A DNA stretch of 64,000 bases, taken from NCBI GenBank assembly GCA_947247005.1, contig OX365956.1:9382089-9446088 (forward strand). Direction: 5' to 3'. The DNA is from Spisula solida (Eukaryota > Mollusca > Bivalvia > Venerida > Mactridae). Made by a program: the position numbers and the translations under genes. Within the stretch, counting starts at the first letter, position 1. Each line of letters opens with the position of its first letter. Below are positions 1-12,152 of this stretch, piece after piece. Under the pieces are notes generated by a model. The model did no database searches. It saw only the letters and a program-made list of their open reading frames with translations, and was not told the DNA's origin.

Positions 1-672
1 TTCGTACTTTTGTACTACTTCCCAGTGTTCGTCCTGAATATTTTTTGCGTTCTCAACCCTTTCGGACCCGGCACTTCGCTCCGTGAAATATTTTTCGGAT
101 TTTTTTAAGAGCAGCGGGTAAAATTAGTGCTGGTTGTTTCTCTTGATAAAATTAACAAAATATACAGTTTCTTTTAGTCTCCAGAGTCATATTTGGAGAA
201 TTACCATTCAGTGTTAATGTCTATTCAGATACTTAAAATTCTAAATGTCTCTGGTCTATTGTCATGGAATTATCAGAATTAGGTTATGATCTTTTATATT
301 GTTGAACCCTGTCTTATGGTAATACCTTGTAATGGACTGGTATGAGGTTTTATTTATAAGCATATAAACATTATTTGGAACAAGGGAGTCATAATATGCA
401 GTTATGTGTCTTGAAAATTAGTTTATTATACATGATATTATTTAACAATTTGTTGATAAATTTCGTATGTCAAATTATCGTGCTTATAGTTTTCCCAATT
501 TAAAAAGCTACCGGCCTACCGCGACTATTTTTCCGCAATTTTGAGATTTTCATGCTTAATTTTATACACATCAACTGTTAAATTATGCAGATAGAAGGTC
601 GAGGATCCTGTCAATTCTCTGTCGAATGAAGTCGGTACATCAATTGCCCGCAGAAACTATTTGACTTGTAAT
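1..672. other. AT-rich non-coding sequence
   Basis: No gene, tandem array or inverted repeat was recognised here. The resemblance to position 24727 onward begins only near 673, so this is probably the flank of duplication copy A. Confidence 0.5.
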
Positions 673-1989
673 TATGTGACACAATGTAATCACACATCGC
701 GGTTCATATCTGGGTTACTATCCTCTGTAAAATCAGTCAGTATGTAATACTTGTTTTAGGGGAGATACTTATATTTTCCTTGTCTATAGGGAGATGTTGA
801 TCTAAGGACATCCTACACTCTGTAATGCATGTAGTTTGTCTATAACCAGTATTATGTTTTAACCGAACATGGAACATGCATGAAATTAGATAACCGATCA
901 ATTGAAACATCCTCTCAGTATATAGAGCATAACAAGAATCCTACTATTTCGGTATTTGGGAGACATAAATTAAGATAATAAGAATAAAAAGGATGCCAGA
1001 AATGTCTTATTATGCTCCGTTACATGTCTTTGGTATACTAAATGCATATGCATCAATGCAAATATTGTAATGCTTTACTCAGCCAATCATAGACTCAATC
1101 GATACGAGTGTCATTGTACATAGATATACGGAACTAAAAATAGTGATGCCATAGATAGACGCAAATGACGATTGCATCTGTCCAATTCCAAACATAATAA
1201 CAAAAATGAGCCAACAGTTGTTTCCATTGTGTTCCTTTATAAATGGGTGAACAACACCATCCTACATTTATGAAACGAGTAATGAAAAGCTTCGTAAAGA
1301 AATTAAGTGTTTTATCTTTTGAAAAAGACCCAATAGGGTCGAGGTATTGAGACATTGAATGATTAAGTAACAAATATGAAGAACAATAGCCGCGTCTAGC
1401 TGCTTCTTCCTTATGGATAGGAGACGGTCTAAATCCTGTTATAGCAAATGATAATATATATTCCCGAGAGTGTTCGTCAGGGCTTACCTAATGGGGTATT
1501 TATTCTATACCACGTTCTTAGCTGACATAAAAACACACGATAAACATTTCAGCTCTGGTGTGCTAATTTATACCATTCAGTATTGATTGGGATCTTCAAT
1601 CGTTTTTTTATCCTCCGTTGGATTTTGATTCCATCGTTTGTTCATGATGTCCATGATTGGTTTTTTTCTTCGTTTCTTTAATAATTATTTCGTCTGGTAT
1701 TTAATCATGGATTCATGATAAATATTCTGTAGTGTGGCGTTTTCTTATTTCTTCGTTCCCTCAGTTCGTCATTTCCGCATTGTTCGTTTCTTTATTTCGT
1801 CATCTTTGTTTGTTACTGTTTTTTTGTTTCGTTGTTTCTGTACGTTCTCGTTTCGTTATTTCGTCTTTTCCACGTATGCCTTTATGCTCTTGCAAAAGGG
1901 AACATATTTGAGAAAACAGTCCAACTTTATCAAATAAAAGTTTCACCATTCGTAGTGCGTTAGTTTGGGTTGATCAATTATTCTATAAA

Positions 1990-1993
1990 TTAA
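1990..1993. other. TTAA empty site matching the copy-B insertion at 25856-29611
   Basis: In copy A, TTAAATGGAATA follows the sequence related to GTTGATCAAT. In copy B the same left flank runs into TTAAGGACGTTTGATA, and the same right flank TTAAATGGAATA resumes after the element. One TTAA here against two in copy B marks the uninterrupted target. Confidence 0.8.
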
Positions 1994-2001
1994 ATGGAAT
2001 A

Positions 2002-2842
2002 CGTAACAACGGGCTTTCTCCTTCTATTTTTGTGAGGCGTTTAAACCTCTCATTACTACCATTGCCCATTTCTTAATACAAAATTAACAGCCTTTAGGCT
2101 GCTATGTTAATCCGCATTCAAGTAGTTCCAGAAACTGTCAACATTCCCAATACTGCTACATAATTATGTTACTCTAAATTTTTTAACTGATTTAAGCAAA
2201 TCAGCAACATTTGTTTATTCTAAGATCAAAAATTGTTGTGAAACTGTTCGTTAAATCGATATTTTTGCAAAAAAAATCACTACACCGGCCGATACCGAAC
2301 TTGTTTCATAATACGAAAATGACGTGTTCATCAAATGTCCCGGCTGTAAAGCTATTTTTAAAAACTTAAGACTACGGTCAAGTGGTGGTTTTATCAATGA
2401 ATCGTATACGGTCTGCAAAGTACTGTTATGCAATCATATGGTGTCGCTGTACTAGCTAGCCGCTTTCTATAGACTGTCTCACGCTGTGAGGGTAGTGATT
2501 ACAAGACGGTTCTGTAGAATCTGATAAATAGGCGCGTAGTATTATTTTAAAGCCACTTTTGATATACGCATTCAATACACGTATTCATATAAATTAATAT
2601 GCACCTTTTAACAATTATTTAGATACCCAACATGCCTATATAGTCACATATGCCTATTTTGACATTCAAGACAAGATCGGCAGTAAGAAAACGAACATTA
2701 AACGTGTAAAGTCGGTTTAAGCTTTAGTAGCAGCAACCAGATCGCCTCCCAACAATACTCTCAGTCCTTTGATTTAAATCTATGCTGCACGGCCTGATAA
2801 TAAGTTTTTACGAATATCGACTCAAACTACAACAAACTATAA
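2002..2842. other. Segment present in copy A and absent from copy B
   Basis: Copy B passes directly from ATGGAATA to AAGTTTACAGTC, whereas copy A has about 840 bases between them. No terminal repeats were seen, so this may be a copy-B deletion and not an insertion. No gene was recognised; the short minus-strand frame at 2251-2433 has no recognisable protein character. Confidence 0.55.
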
Positions 2843-3948
2843 AAAGATAAGTTTACAGTCTTTTGTAATGCAATGAAATGAAATGTATATCTGGTATTCT
2901 ATCTAGTTATATATACTCTACTATCGGTATATGGAATAACGCTGCTTTCTTAACAGTAATACCCGTCAGTAGAAAAGGCTCCTCTGTATCTGACGGATAA
3001 TGAACTTACAATAAAAACTGTTGCAATGAATTCGAAAACTATGTTCCTCATTTTGAATGTGTCTTTAGTAATATTATATTACTATATATGATTCAATGCA
3101 AACACTCGTAATTAATATCTATTAAGAGGCATTTTACATGATGGATATCATATATTCATATATCATATATATAATTTAATTTGGTTCCTTGAAAGAGTTA
3201 AACTGATATTGTGTAAGTAGGGAACATGTAGACAAAGGTCACTAATACAATGATTATAATATAAATAACACAACTATAAAGTTTTACAAAGAATTCAAAT
3301 GCATATCTAGCAACAGGGGTGTCGTGGGAGTGTATTTGGCGATTAAATTAAATTTACAACTTGTGATTTAGATTCCCGGCGCTGTAAATTTATACCTTTT
3401 CTAAAAATATTATACCGACATACTTCGAATAAAACTTGTACACATGCTTGAGTGTTAATGTTAATATTTTCTAAATGTATCAGATTTTCGTACTTCCCTT
3501 AATGCGTGTATAGAAAATAAACGACAATTTGTAGTTATATAAGCTAACTTCTAGTGCGCGTATTTTTCAACGAGATTTCGCTTGGTTTTATAATTATCGC
3601 GTGTGCGTTTGCAAGGCAACACTGCTGTTTTAGTGACTATTAACGGATGTAGATCATGGAGCTTAGGTTGAAATAAATCCGCGTTTTTTTGTAAAGCAAC
3701 AAAGCCTTATAATTCAGATCTAGTTTCAATCAATGAAATTTACGCATCTGATAGACCAAAACTCCGTACATGTTTTAATTATGTGTATTGATGCAACGTA
3801 TGATAAAATACATTATCTATTTACATCGCATGAAGCAAACATTATTTTAACATTTATATAATTTCATTACACCGCTTCAAACATCAAAACATCAACCCTC
3901 GCGTAGATAAATTCAAAATACATTTATTACTTTTATGTTAATGTTACA

Positions 3949-4931
3949 TTAAAGTGATATTCCGGGATAATTCATAGTTTATCATAATTTATTACTTTCA
4001 TTGTGCTGTATCTTAATCTCCTACTCAGTAATCACCATCCAATTTGTAACGGTAATAAAACCCTAATTAACTACCTCCCAGCAGTGTTTATGGGGCCGCC
4101 ATTTTGGCCAGAGATAGTCTGATTTCATCAGGTAAACAAGTGTCTAGTGACGTCACACCGCCGATTGATACAAAAAGCCTTGAATACTTTATATCACTGT
4201 ATGTAGGAAATGTTACCATTTTGACTGTTGATTGAAATAATTTTATAATGTCTTCTGAAGAAAATGAGGATATATCTGCAGTGGAAGTAGTTGGATACCA
4301 ATGGGAGCCAGAGTATAATGAGGAAGAACCAAAATTAATTGTTCTATAATAATATAAAGTATGTACATTACTTATGAAGTGATTAACAGTTAACTTAATT
4401 CTAATGATAGTTAAGGATCAATTATTTTAATAACCAATAAACATTACCTGTTTACATTGTATCTTCTATAAAGCAGCTCTTTTCAAAGTGTTTTATACAA
4501 ACAATTCTGTTTTCAGAGAAAACATAATTTTTTATGTTCTGGTTTTCAGTGCCTAGATTATTGATCCATCTTTCACATAGTTGTTTATTTTTTACATGAT
4601 CTGGTATGGCAAATGTACTAATTCACTGTCCACGCACAACATTGCAATGTTTCGCTTTGCACTGAGGTATTTTTATTGCCAAATTACATATAATGATAAC
4701 ACTATTATGTCCCACTTATTGGATCCAGCATTTAAATACTGCAATCTTATCAGAGCCTAACTGGCGGTGTGACGTAGTACTACAAAGATACCTGGGTAAA
4801 ATATGGCGGCCCTCCAAGTTACCCTAGCTAATTAGGATGTGAATAGGGGGCTATAAACATTGATTTTGAAGATAGTTTAGGGTTTTTTACAACATATCAA
4901 AAAATTAAAAAATGGTGAAATTTCACTTTAA
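3949..4931 (+). mobile_element. TTAA-flanked TIR element with a short acidic ORF
   Basis: The unit is bounded by TTAA at 3949-3952 and 4928-4931. The ends are TTAAAGTGATATT and, on the other strand, TTAAAGTGAAATT. Copy B carries a single uninterrupted TTAA at 30641-30644 between the same flanks, which proves an insertion with a TTAA target duplication, as in the piggyBac and Kolobok superfamilies. Sub-terminal parts are also loosely inverted: GCCGCCAT and GACGTCACACCGCC near 4090-4160 recur reversed at 4750-4815. No transposase frame is present, so it is non-autonomous. It contains the 33-codon frame at 4248-4349. Confidence 0.85.
4248..4349 (+). CDS. 33-codon acidic ORF inside the TTAA element, possible 5' exon of a P2X7-C-domain-like gene
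   Basis: The frame starts ATG-TCT-TCT-GAA and ends CTA-TAA. It encodes a short acidic peptide with the core GYQWEPEYNEEE. From memory, invertebrate genes annotated 'P2X purinoceptor 7-like' (cysteine-rich P2X7 cytoplasmic-domain type) often begin with an acidic stretch and a similar YQFEPE-like motif, which is why I raise that family. No cysteine-rich zinc-binding part follows, because the frame stops after 33 codons. It could be a captured first exon, a remnant of the parent transposon's accessory gene, or chance. Seen: frame and composition. Inferred: family. Confidence 0.35.
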   Translation: MSSEENEDISAVEVVGYQWEPEYNEEEPKLIVL

Positions 4932-6039
4932 GAATTCATTTTTGCGTCTAATATTCCGTTCAACCGAGATTACGCAGTAAAGCAACTTTCATTTCCGGTC
5001 GTATATGTTGACCGTCTTCATGGCACTAATCTTCATTCAGTACTAATGTGCCCTTCGACAATAAAAAGTCAAACACACTTTATTCAACCTTAGCACATAA
5101 AATATTATATACATATAACATAGGATTCAAAACAAAACATACTCTACTGGTACTGTTCTTATAACAAGTAACTACTTTTCTAGCAACGGACAAATATAAA
5201 AATGATTCCACATTCGGATGTCATTGCCGGAGCCAAGTCTTCTCGTAAATTGTTGTAACACATGACTCGAATCCGGATCCTTCGGACTTTTTTGAAAGTA
5301 ATATGCACATAGTGCCTGTATTGTACATATTTTTGGAACTATATGGAAATAAACTTATGTTTCTACTGCATGCGCATTTAAATGCAGTATTATATAAGGA
5401 CTGATTTGTGTCTAGTTAAATCACTCATTGGCAGCCAAAAACAGCTATCAGCATGATCAATAAGAAGGCTAATATCTTACTTTTGCCGTCAGGTCAATAG
5501 ACGGGATATTGACATGAAACATTTATTATGTTCGTCTCTGTTCGAACAGTTTTGTTATTGCAAAGAATATCATCAAATACCAGTCTTTATATGATAATCA
5601 TATCATTTCCGTATTTAGATGGAAGAAAATGATGCCAATGCACCTATTCACAATGTTTGACTTTGAAGCCCTGGGTGACAGTATAATGCTTTTAGTACGG
5701 AGGGTCTGGTTAATATCAAATTGTGGTTAACATCAGATGAAAGTTATGTCATTTTAAAGGGTATGCACCAGTATACTTCTGTGTCTTAAACACGAACAAA
5801 TAATGATATAAAATAATAATATTAGATGTACCGGCATACCTTTTCTGTATTCTGATGAAAAAAGTAGAAAAGCTCTACAGGTTAATACGTACGAAATATT
5901 TATCCAAATGCTTGTTAACACCACAATCCCGCGAATACGGGTTACGACGAATTTTCAACGTAATATAATGCGCCAAAAACAAATTAATCACAGTGTTTAA
6001 GCATTGACAATGTCTTTTACAGCATTTATAATAAATAGT

Positions 6040-6548
6040 AGTGGAGGGCCGATGCATCCAAATATCGAATGCGATCCCAAGTGACCCGATAGTTTGGATC
6101 GATAATAAAAGTCTCGATTCAATAACTATCGCCGATAGTTACGATAGTTTCCTTTTTATTAATAAAGTTTATTATTAATTTAAAACAACGTCCGTTCTCG
6201 TTAAAAAAAGTAATTTTAAATTAGTTCCCACGCATCAAAATTTCAACAAAGGACCAATATCGCAATTGTTCATTTTCTGTTTTAGTCCACTTGATTTTAA
6301 ATCATTTCCACAAATGTTGTATGACTAAGTGATATCTTCGACTGTGTGACAGTGCATATTTGCATTTACAAGTTAATCTCTGGTTTTCAAATCTTGACAA
6401 CAACTATTGCAATAGTATCGCGATAGTTTCCAGCAATACAATAGTATTGCAATAGTATCGCGATAGTTTTAAGTAATACAATAGTATTGCAATAGTACTT
6501 TCAGCAATAGCTGTATTGCAGCATGGACTCAATAGCCACTCCTAATTG
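6040..6548. mobile_element. hAT-like non-autonomous insertion rich in ATCG palindromes (copy A only)
   Basis: Copy B lacks this block. Its ends look like weak inverted repeats: AGTAGTGGAGGGCCGATGCA on the left and, reversed, GGAGTGGCTATTGAGTCCAT on the right. It contains many ACTATCG, CGATAGT and TATCGCGATA palindromes. Superfamily is a guess from the TAGNAGTGG-like end; no clear 8-bp target duplication was found. Confidence 0.5.
6407..6500. repeat. 40-bp tandem repeat, about 2.3 units
   Basis: Each unit begins ATTGCAATAGTATCGCGATA and ends CAATACAATAGT. Units are nearly identical. Each contains the palindromes ATTGCAAT and TATCGCGATA, so the block can form cruciforms. Confidence 0.8.
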
Positions 6549-7089
6549 ATTGTGTGTACATTTCTATGGGAAGATTCTTCTGCACAATTTCAATAAGAAT
6601 ATAAACGTAAAAATTGAAATAAGATAAAATTGCAATTTTGATAATTGTAACGATACGGTAACATCTTCTTTAATGTCACTCTTTCATTTGTTCATGTTCT
6701 GCATCCAGTCGTTAGTAAACAACCAATGCTACCCGAACCTCGTCCAAACATATGTGACTGGCCATGAGATTTTGGGTCCAAATGAGGATTTTTTCGAAAA
6801 TGATTTTTTTACTGCAAAATTATGTTAACACAATCCTTACAAATATGAAATTTCATTGTTGTATCTGGTCTAGTAACCTTGCTATGACGTCACAAACATA
6901 TGCAATATCTTCATTCCAACTGCGGTTTGACGTTAGCAATTCTGTACAATGAGTTGCATAGACTATCTTGGGCCACGGATGGTCAATTTAGACCCATGCC
7001 TAATTCCTTGGAAAATGATACTGTGATATAATCATTTTACATGAATTGTCATAAAGAAAGTTTTTGAAGGGCGTTTTTTAAAAAACTAT

Positions 7090-7247
7090 GTTACCATGGC
7101 AACGATAGAAAATGCTTTACAAAATATGAAAAAAAATCTTTTAGACTTTTTGAAAATTTGTTTTATTTATGTCCACATAATATATTCATCATAATTGAAA
7201 CAAATCTGTTAATAAAATACATTTTTTAATTTGGTTGCCATGGTAAC
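7090..7247. promoter_or_regulatory. Pair of X-box-like palindromes
   Basis: GTTACCATGGCAAC at 7090-7103 and GTTGCCATGGTAAC at 7234-7247 are reverse complements of each other. Both are close to the RFX X-box consensus (GTTRCCATGGYAAC). They may simply be remnants of a transposon's internal inverted repeat; no nearby gene supports a regulatory role. Confidence 0.35.
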
Positions 7248-7513
7248 AGTTGTAAAACATGAAAAAACACGATATGCCTTTAACTTCAAATACTAATGCT
7301 TTTATACACAAGCATGTAGATCTAGCTCTTGCAGAATCATAAAATAACAACGTGTTCTCTGTTTTATTTGGTCCACCATTTGCTATATTTACTAGACAAA
7401 GCTGATTTCAAAGGCGTGTGTTAAAATTGTGTTGACAAGTTCCATTACCTATCATCAGTAAGCAGGTAAGCGTCGGGGACTTAGGTCAATGATGGGGTAC
7501 GTTGCTAGCCTAA

Positions 7514-10043
7514 CAGAGTTGTGCGGTCGAGGTTTGAATTTGAAAATGAACCGTGAAGTTTGAGTAAATTAAGAGGGGTTTTCTCAACATAAAATCAAAA
7601 GAATATTACTGTAAGGCAGTTAATATCCGTAACATTGTATTTCATCTTTTTATTGAAAATATGTAAAAGTCGGATGTGTCTCGGTCGCGGTTGGCCATAT
7701 GCATACCCTTTCATGAATATTGAACAATTGTCCTGTCCGCCACATGAGTAGAAGTTGCCGGTTCCTTCTGGAAGGGTAAGTCAGTACTGACTGGGATAAA
7801 GTCCAACAAAACAGCTCAGATGAATCTACCACCGTATATAACTTACAAAATGCTGAGAAACGGCGTGTAAACACGAATCTAAACATAATTGCATGTATGT
7901 AAAAAATAACGCAGTGTCACGTTAAACTTGCGATGAGATTTTGAACTTTAAATCACGTCTTGTAAATTAAATCTCACATCGTCATTTTATATAATATATT
8001 GACGTCAAGAAAAAACGCTACATTGAAAAAAGTGAATAAGTTTTTTATTTTCCAAAATATTTCCGTGATTATCTACATATCATTGATCAAGCTAAGAACG
8101 CGCCTACCGAAGCGAATAGAAAATCCCGATCTGGTCCCGATGTGCCCAGGTATGGTACGACGCATGATTCGCACGTGCCCCTCTTGCTCCTTTACCAGGA
8201 GGTATTTCCAGTCGACAAAGTGCAGTTACATGCTGAAGTTAATTTATAAGGTGAAATTCACAATGAATGTTAAATTGTTATTGATACGTCTCGCTCAGAT
8301 GCGCCGCGTGTGACCTCTGTACGACAAGACGTTTATATCCGTTAACGTCACCTGCGTGTCCGCTTGACAACGTCCCTATTGACTTCTTCTCATGTGAAAA
8401 GTAATTGTGGTCGACTGTGATGTTTTACAATAACCAGCATTTTTCCTAGAATACATTCCTATGGAACAATTGTGTGACGTCCTTAATCGCCGTTTACGTC
8501 AGTTTTAACGTCAGCTACGAAACGTTCAGGCATGTCACACTGTGAGTACGCTATCTCAATGTACGAGTGCTGTTAAGCTTGTGTGGATCAACTAGGCGAA
8601 GATTGTCAGCAGTTGTTGCAGGACATGGAGGGCATACGCGATACTGACATCTTGGGTAGGGTAACGTTTTTGGATCGCAATTTTGAACATCTTAATGGCG
8701 ATAATACCAAATGGGAATTTGTAGACATGGTTGCACACCTCTAAATTTTAGTCTTTGAGAAGAAATTATATTGTTACTATCCTAACGTATGAAATATCCG
8801 AACATACAGGTAGGTGTAGCATTCCTTTTTGGCGTCAGTTTATATATATATGGTTAAAACGGTCTTCAATAGGTACAAATGAGCTCTCTCGAAACTGCGT
8901 ATACTTCCATTTTCTCCAGTTTACAGTAAATTTCTAACCGCGATGTATATACAGCGCCGCGCACGGTGTTCTCGGGTTTATTTTACTCTCTACACTAAAG
9001 TAAACGGACGAGTCATTAGCAAGTCGATATTAATAACCACTGGCGTATATTCCCGATGCACTCGCGATGACACTAAATGTATCAATACTTCCCGAAACAT
9101 CGGGGGGGGTAGCTTCCCTCACACACCGGGGAACATTATGCGTTCAGTCGGCAGTACATCCCCGAGACTGGTGGAGTGACGCATAAAACCAGAACACATA
9201 TAGTTCACAAATTGTCTTATGACTTTCCAGAAGCTTCCCCAGGACCACGAGGACCCCGTGTCTCCCGATGCTCAATAATTTCCTTCAGTTTCTGTCAGTG
9301 TTTCTTCAGTATAACATTAGTGTTATGTCATATGACAATACGGTAGCAAAGAGGGAACACAGGAAACATTTTATTGTCCACGTGCGCACGTGTAATTACC
9401 CCGTGGACACGTATTAGCTATCACGTGCACATGTGTTACTATCACGTGAACATGTATGCAACAGGAAATATTTTAAATATCACGTGCGCATGTTATACTT
9501 ACACGTGCACAGGCAATAACTTCCAAAATTTAAATTTGATAAAAGTTATCTAAGCATCTGCTCATATCTCAAGTATATTGATAATCGCTATAGTAGACAA
9601 TATATACACCCGTGGTTATATCAAAAGACAGGCCACTCAAGCGTTTTCTATAGTACAGAGAGTAACTTGACTGTACCCGAGAAACCCGTGCGCTATGGTA
9701 AGATTTAATGCGTCGTGGTTTGATGTCCACTGTAAACTGACGAAAATTGGAGACTGCACAATTTTCGAGACAATTCATTCGAATATTTAGTTGTTTCACT
9801 TACATAGCGAATAATGGTGATTAATATTGTTTCTGTAATTCCGAGCATTCTGAACGTGATACACGGGTACTACTGTACTGTAATCTTTATTGTACAATGT
9901 AGTTACTGATAAAATAAATAGTAACGGTTGGGTACTACTTTACAATACTGTTCATTTTGTTAATATGTTGAGAAAATCCCTCTAACATTTACTCAAACTT
10001 CACAGTTCATTTTCAAATTCAAACCTCGACCGCACAACTCTAA
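7514..10043. mobile_element. 2.5-kb unit with ~75-bp terminal inverted repeats
   Basis: The left arm (about 7514-7590) reads AGAGTTGTGCGGTCGAGGTT then TGAATTTGAAAATGAACYGT. The reverse complement of about 9962-10043 reads the same, with few mismatches, as far as TTTTCTCAACAT. The interior has small unrelated open frames (7650-7886 -, 7999-8313 +, 8943-9179 +) with no recognisable transposase motif, so it is called a non-autonomous or decayed TIR element. Confidence 0.75.
9379..9512. repeat. Cluster of CACGTG-centred palindromes
   Basis: CACGTGCGCACGTG at 9379-9392 is followed by several spaced relatives such as TATCACGTGCACATGTG, TATCACGTGAACATGT and TATCACGTGCGCATG. They form a degenerate array of E-box-like words inside the 7514-10043 unit. 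Confidence 0.6.
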
Positions 10044-11398
10044 TAAAATGATTTGGGTACTGCATTGCTTGTGTGTGGTAAATTTACGGATTTTAACAAT
10101 TTATCGTCAGTAATAACGTGCTATAGCTGCTCATATAAGACATTTTATAGGTTGGATATTTCCCAGTCTGGATCTATCTGCAAGCGATGAGGCACAACCA
10201 CCCGTTATCAATAGCACTGTATGTGCAAATTTATCCTCAGTAGCGTGGAGTTCCAGGCCAATATTGCGACGGTGTTTCCGAACGATGTGGGTTCAATCCC
10301 TCTCAGGTCATACAGCTCTTAGAGGCATACCAATTACCTATATTTGTTTAGGTGCACATGTCTGCGATAATATTCATAATGCACTCGATGTAATAGAATG
10401 ATGTCCACACAAGCTCGTATTTTAAAGTAACAGTAACATTCGAAGTTCTATACCTTGGGCAACAAATAGAACACGTCGAGTTTACGAAATCCCTGCAATG
10501 TATTCGGCAGGTTGGGATCACACTATAGCTCTTGGACGGATGTTTACCGCTGGTAAAATTTGTTAATCGTTTATAACAGGGCTGTTGGAAAACTTTCTTC
10601 AGCAAACCCGTAACTTTAATGAATTTATAAATCGGGTGTTAACGCAACGAAGTATTTGTTTAATAAGGGCACAGAACGATACAACTACCTGTGACGTACC
10701 CATATATGTTGGGTGTCTTGAGGACTCGCGAGTATTTTTGTACGGAATATTTTACTAATTATTTGATACCACGTTCATCGAAATAATTATGCACCATGCA
10801 GTCAATTGGGGAATGGCGGGGTTATTCACTTTTGCAAACCCCTGGTAAAATACCTGCATACACATGGTAAAATTTCCGCAAATTGCCCCGTCCTATACCT
10901 CACGGGTATAGTTATGGCTTTATTTTCCCTCTATGCAAAACAAAAGCTAACAAATGCACCCCACTCACAGGGCAGTGCGGGGACATCGGAAAAGTAAAAT
11001 CACGGGAAAGTTCCCCCGCTATATCCAACCTCCCAGATGTTTGACTGATGTATTATTGTACTGTTGTAATGTTGTGATTATCCTTTATGTGTAACTTATT
11101 CATGTTTAATCAGCAGTGACTTTTGTGCCTATGGAACTGGGTAAAGCTATCTTGTTACATGCATCATAGAGCCTACACAATTTTTTTGCGTTTAACTGAG
11201 ACAATCATAGTGCGTAGCCATTCAGTTTTTATACTTGCGTAATCGGCCAATGACGTCCGAGGAAAGAGACAAAGTTTGTGTGATACAAGCAATCCGGACA
11301 GGCTGTCCTAGCTCTTTCTGAATAGACTCATTGTTCTTTAAGGTGCTCGGTGTACAAAGTACCTGCAATACACGCGATACTACCTCTGAGTTTACAAC
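10044..11398. other. Non-coding interior of the 7.5-kb insertion
   Basis: No confident gene. A G/C-richer patch at 10800-11010 has short inverted words (GGCGGGG, CCCCGTC). A minus-strand frame at 11222-11431 is open but has no identifiable family. GGGTTCAATCCC near 10309 resembles a tRNA B box, but no matching A box was found at a suitable distance. Confidence 0.4.
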
Positions 11399-11475
11399 CA
11401 GTTCATCTCTTTCTAGTTGGTTGGGAGACACTGGAAACGCTTTTCAGTGTTTCCCACCTAACTAGAGATGAACTG
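11399..11475. repeat. 77-bp near-perfect hairpin
   Basis: The arms CAGTTCATCTCT... and ...AGAGATGAACTG pair over about 31-35 bases with a few mismatches. The loop is around GAAACGCTTTT. Size and shape resemble a pre-miRNA hairpin, but a MITE remnant is equally likely. Confidence 0.6.
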
Positions 11476-11710
11476 ATTTTTTACATTTTTTAAATTTTAA
11501 TAGCCTACACTAATGCACCACAAGCCCTCAACAAAAAGTCCAATACAAATCAATGTACTTAAATTTCCAACTGGTATTGTTGCACCAGGATATGAATCAT
11601 CGCTGATCATAATTATTTTGACAAATACTATTTTCCCCATACAGACAATTAATCACAGAATCTAACATACATGATTGTATGGTATACATTTCATAAGTTT
11701 AAAACCACTC

Positions 11711-12152
11711 CATGACTCTAGAGACGAAAATAGTTTCCTTTTTTATGACTTCTGAGACGAAAATATTGCCCTTGATTTTAGGACTCCAGGGACGAAAATA
11801 TTGCCCTTGATTTTAGGACTCCAGGGACGAAAATATTGCCCTTGATTTTAGGACTCCAGGGACGAAAATATTGCCCTTGATTTTAGGACTCCAGGGACGA
11901 AAATATTGTCTTTTAGGACTCCAGGGACGAAAATATTGCCCTTGATTTTAGGACTCCAGGGACGAAAATATTGCCCTTGATTTTAGGACTCCAGGGACGA
12001 AAATATTGTCCTTGATTTTAGGACTCCAGGGACGAAAATATTGTCCTTGATTTTAGGACTCCAGGGACGAAAATATTGCCCTTGATTTTAGGACTCCAGG
12101 GACGAAAATATTGTCCTTGATTTTAGGACTCCAGGGACGAAAATATTGTCCT
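11711..12152 (+). repeat. 35-bp minisatellite, about 13 units
   Basis: Each unit contains CCAGGGACGAAAATATTG, then YCCTTGATTTTAGGACT. The first two units are degenerate (GAGACGAAAATA). One unit near 11911 is shortened to 25 bp by loss of CCTTGATTTT-type sequence. The remaining units differ mainly at one C/T position. Confidence 0.95.

Noticed and set aside
10250..10325. tRNA gene
   Set aside because: Only a B-box-like GGGTTCAATCCC is present; there is no A box at the right spacing and no acceptor-stem pairing.
11222..11431. 69-codon minus frame beginning MSPNQLERDELVV
   Set aside because: Looks mildly protein-like, but it overlaps the 11399-11475 hairpin, has no splice context and no family I recognise.
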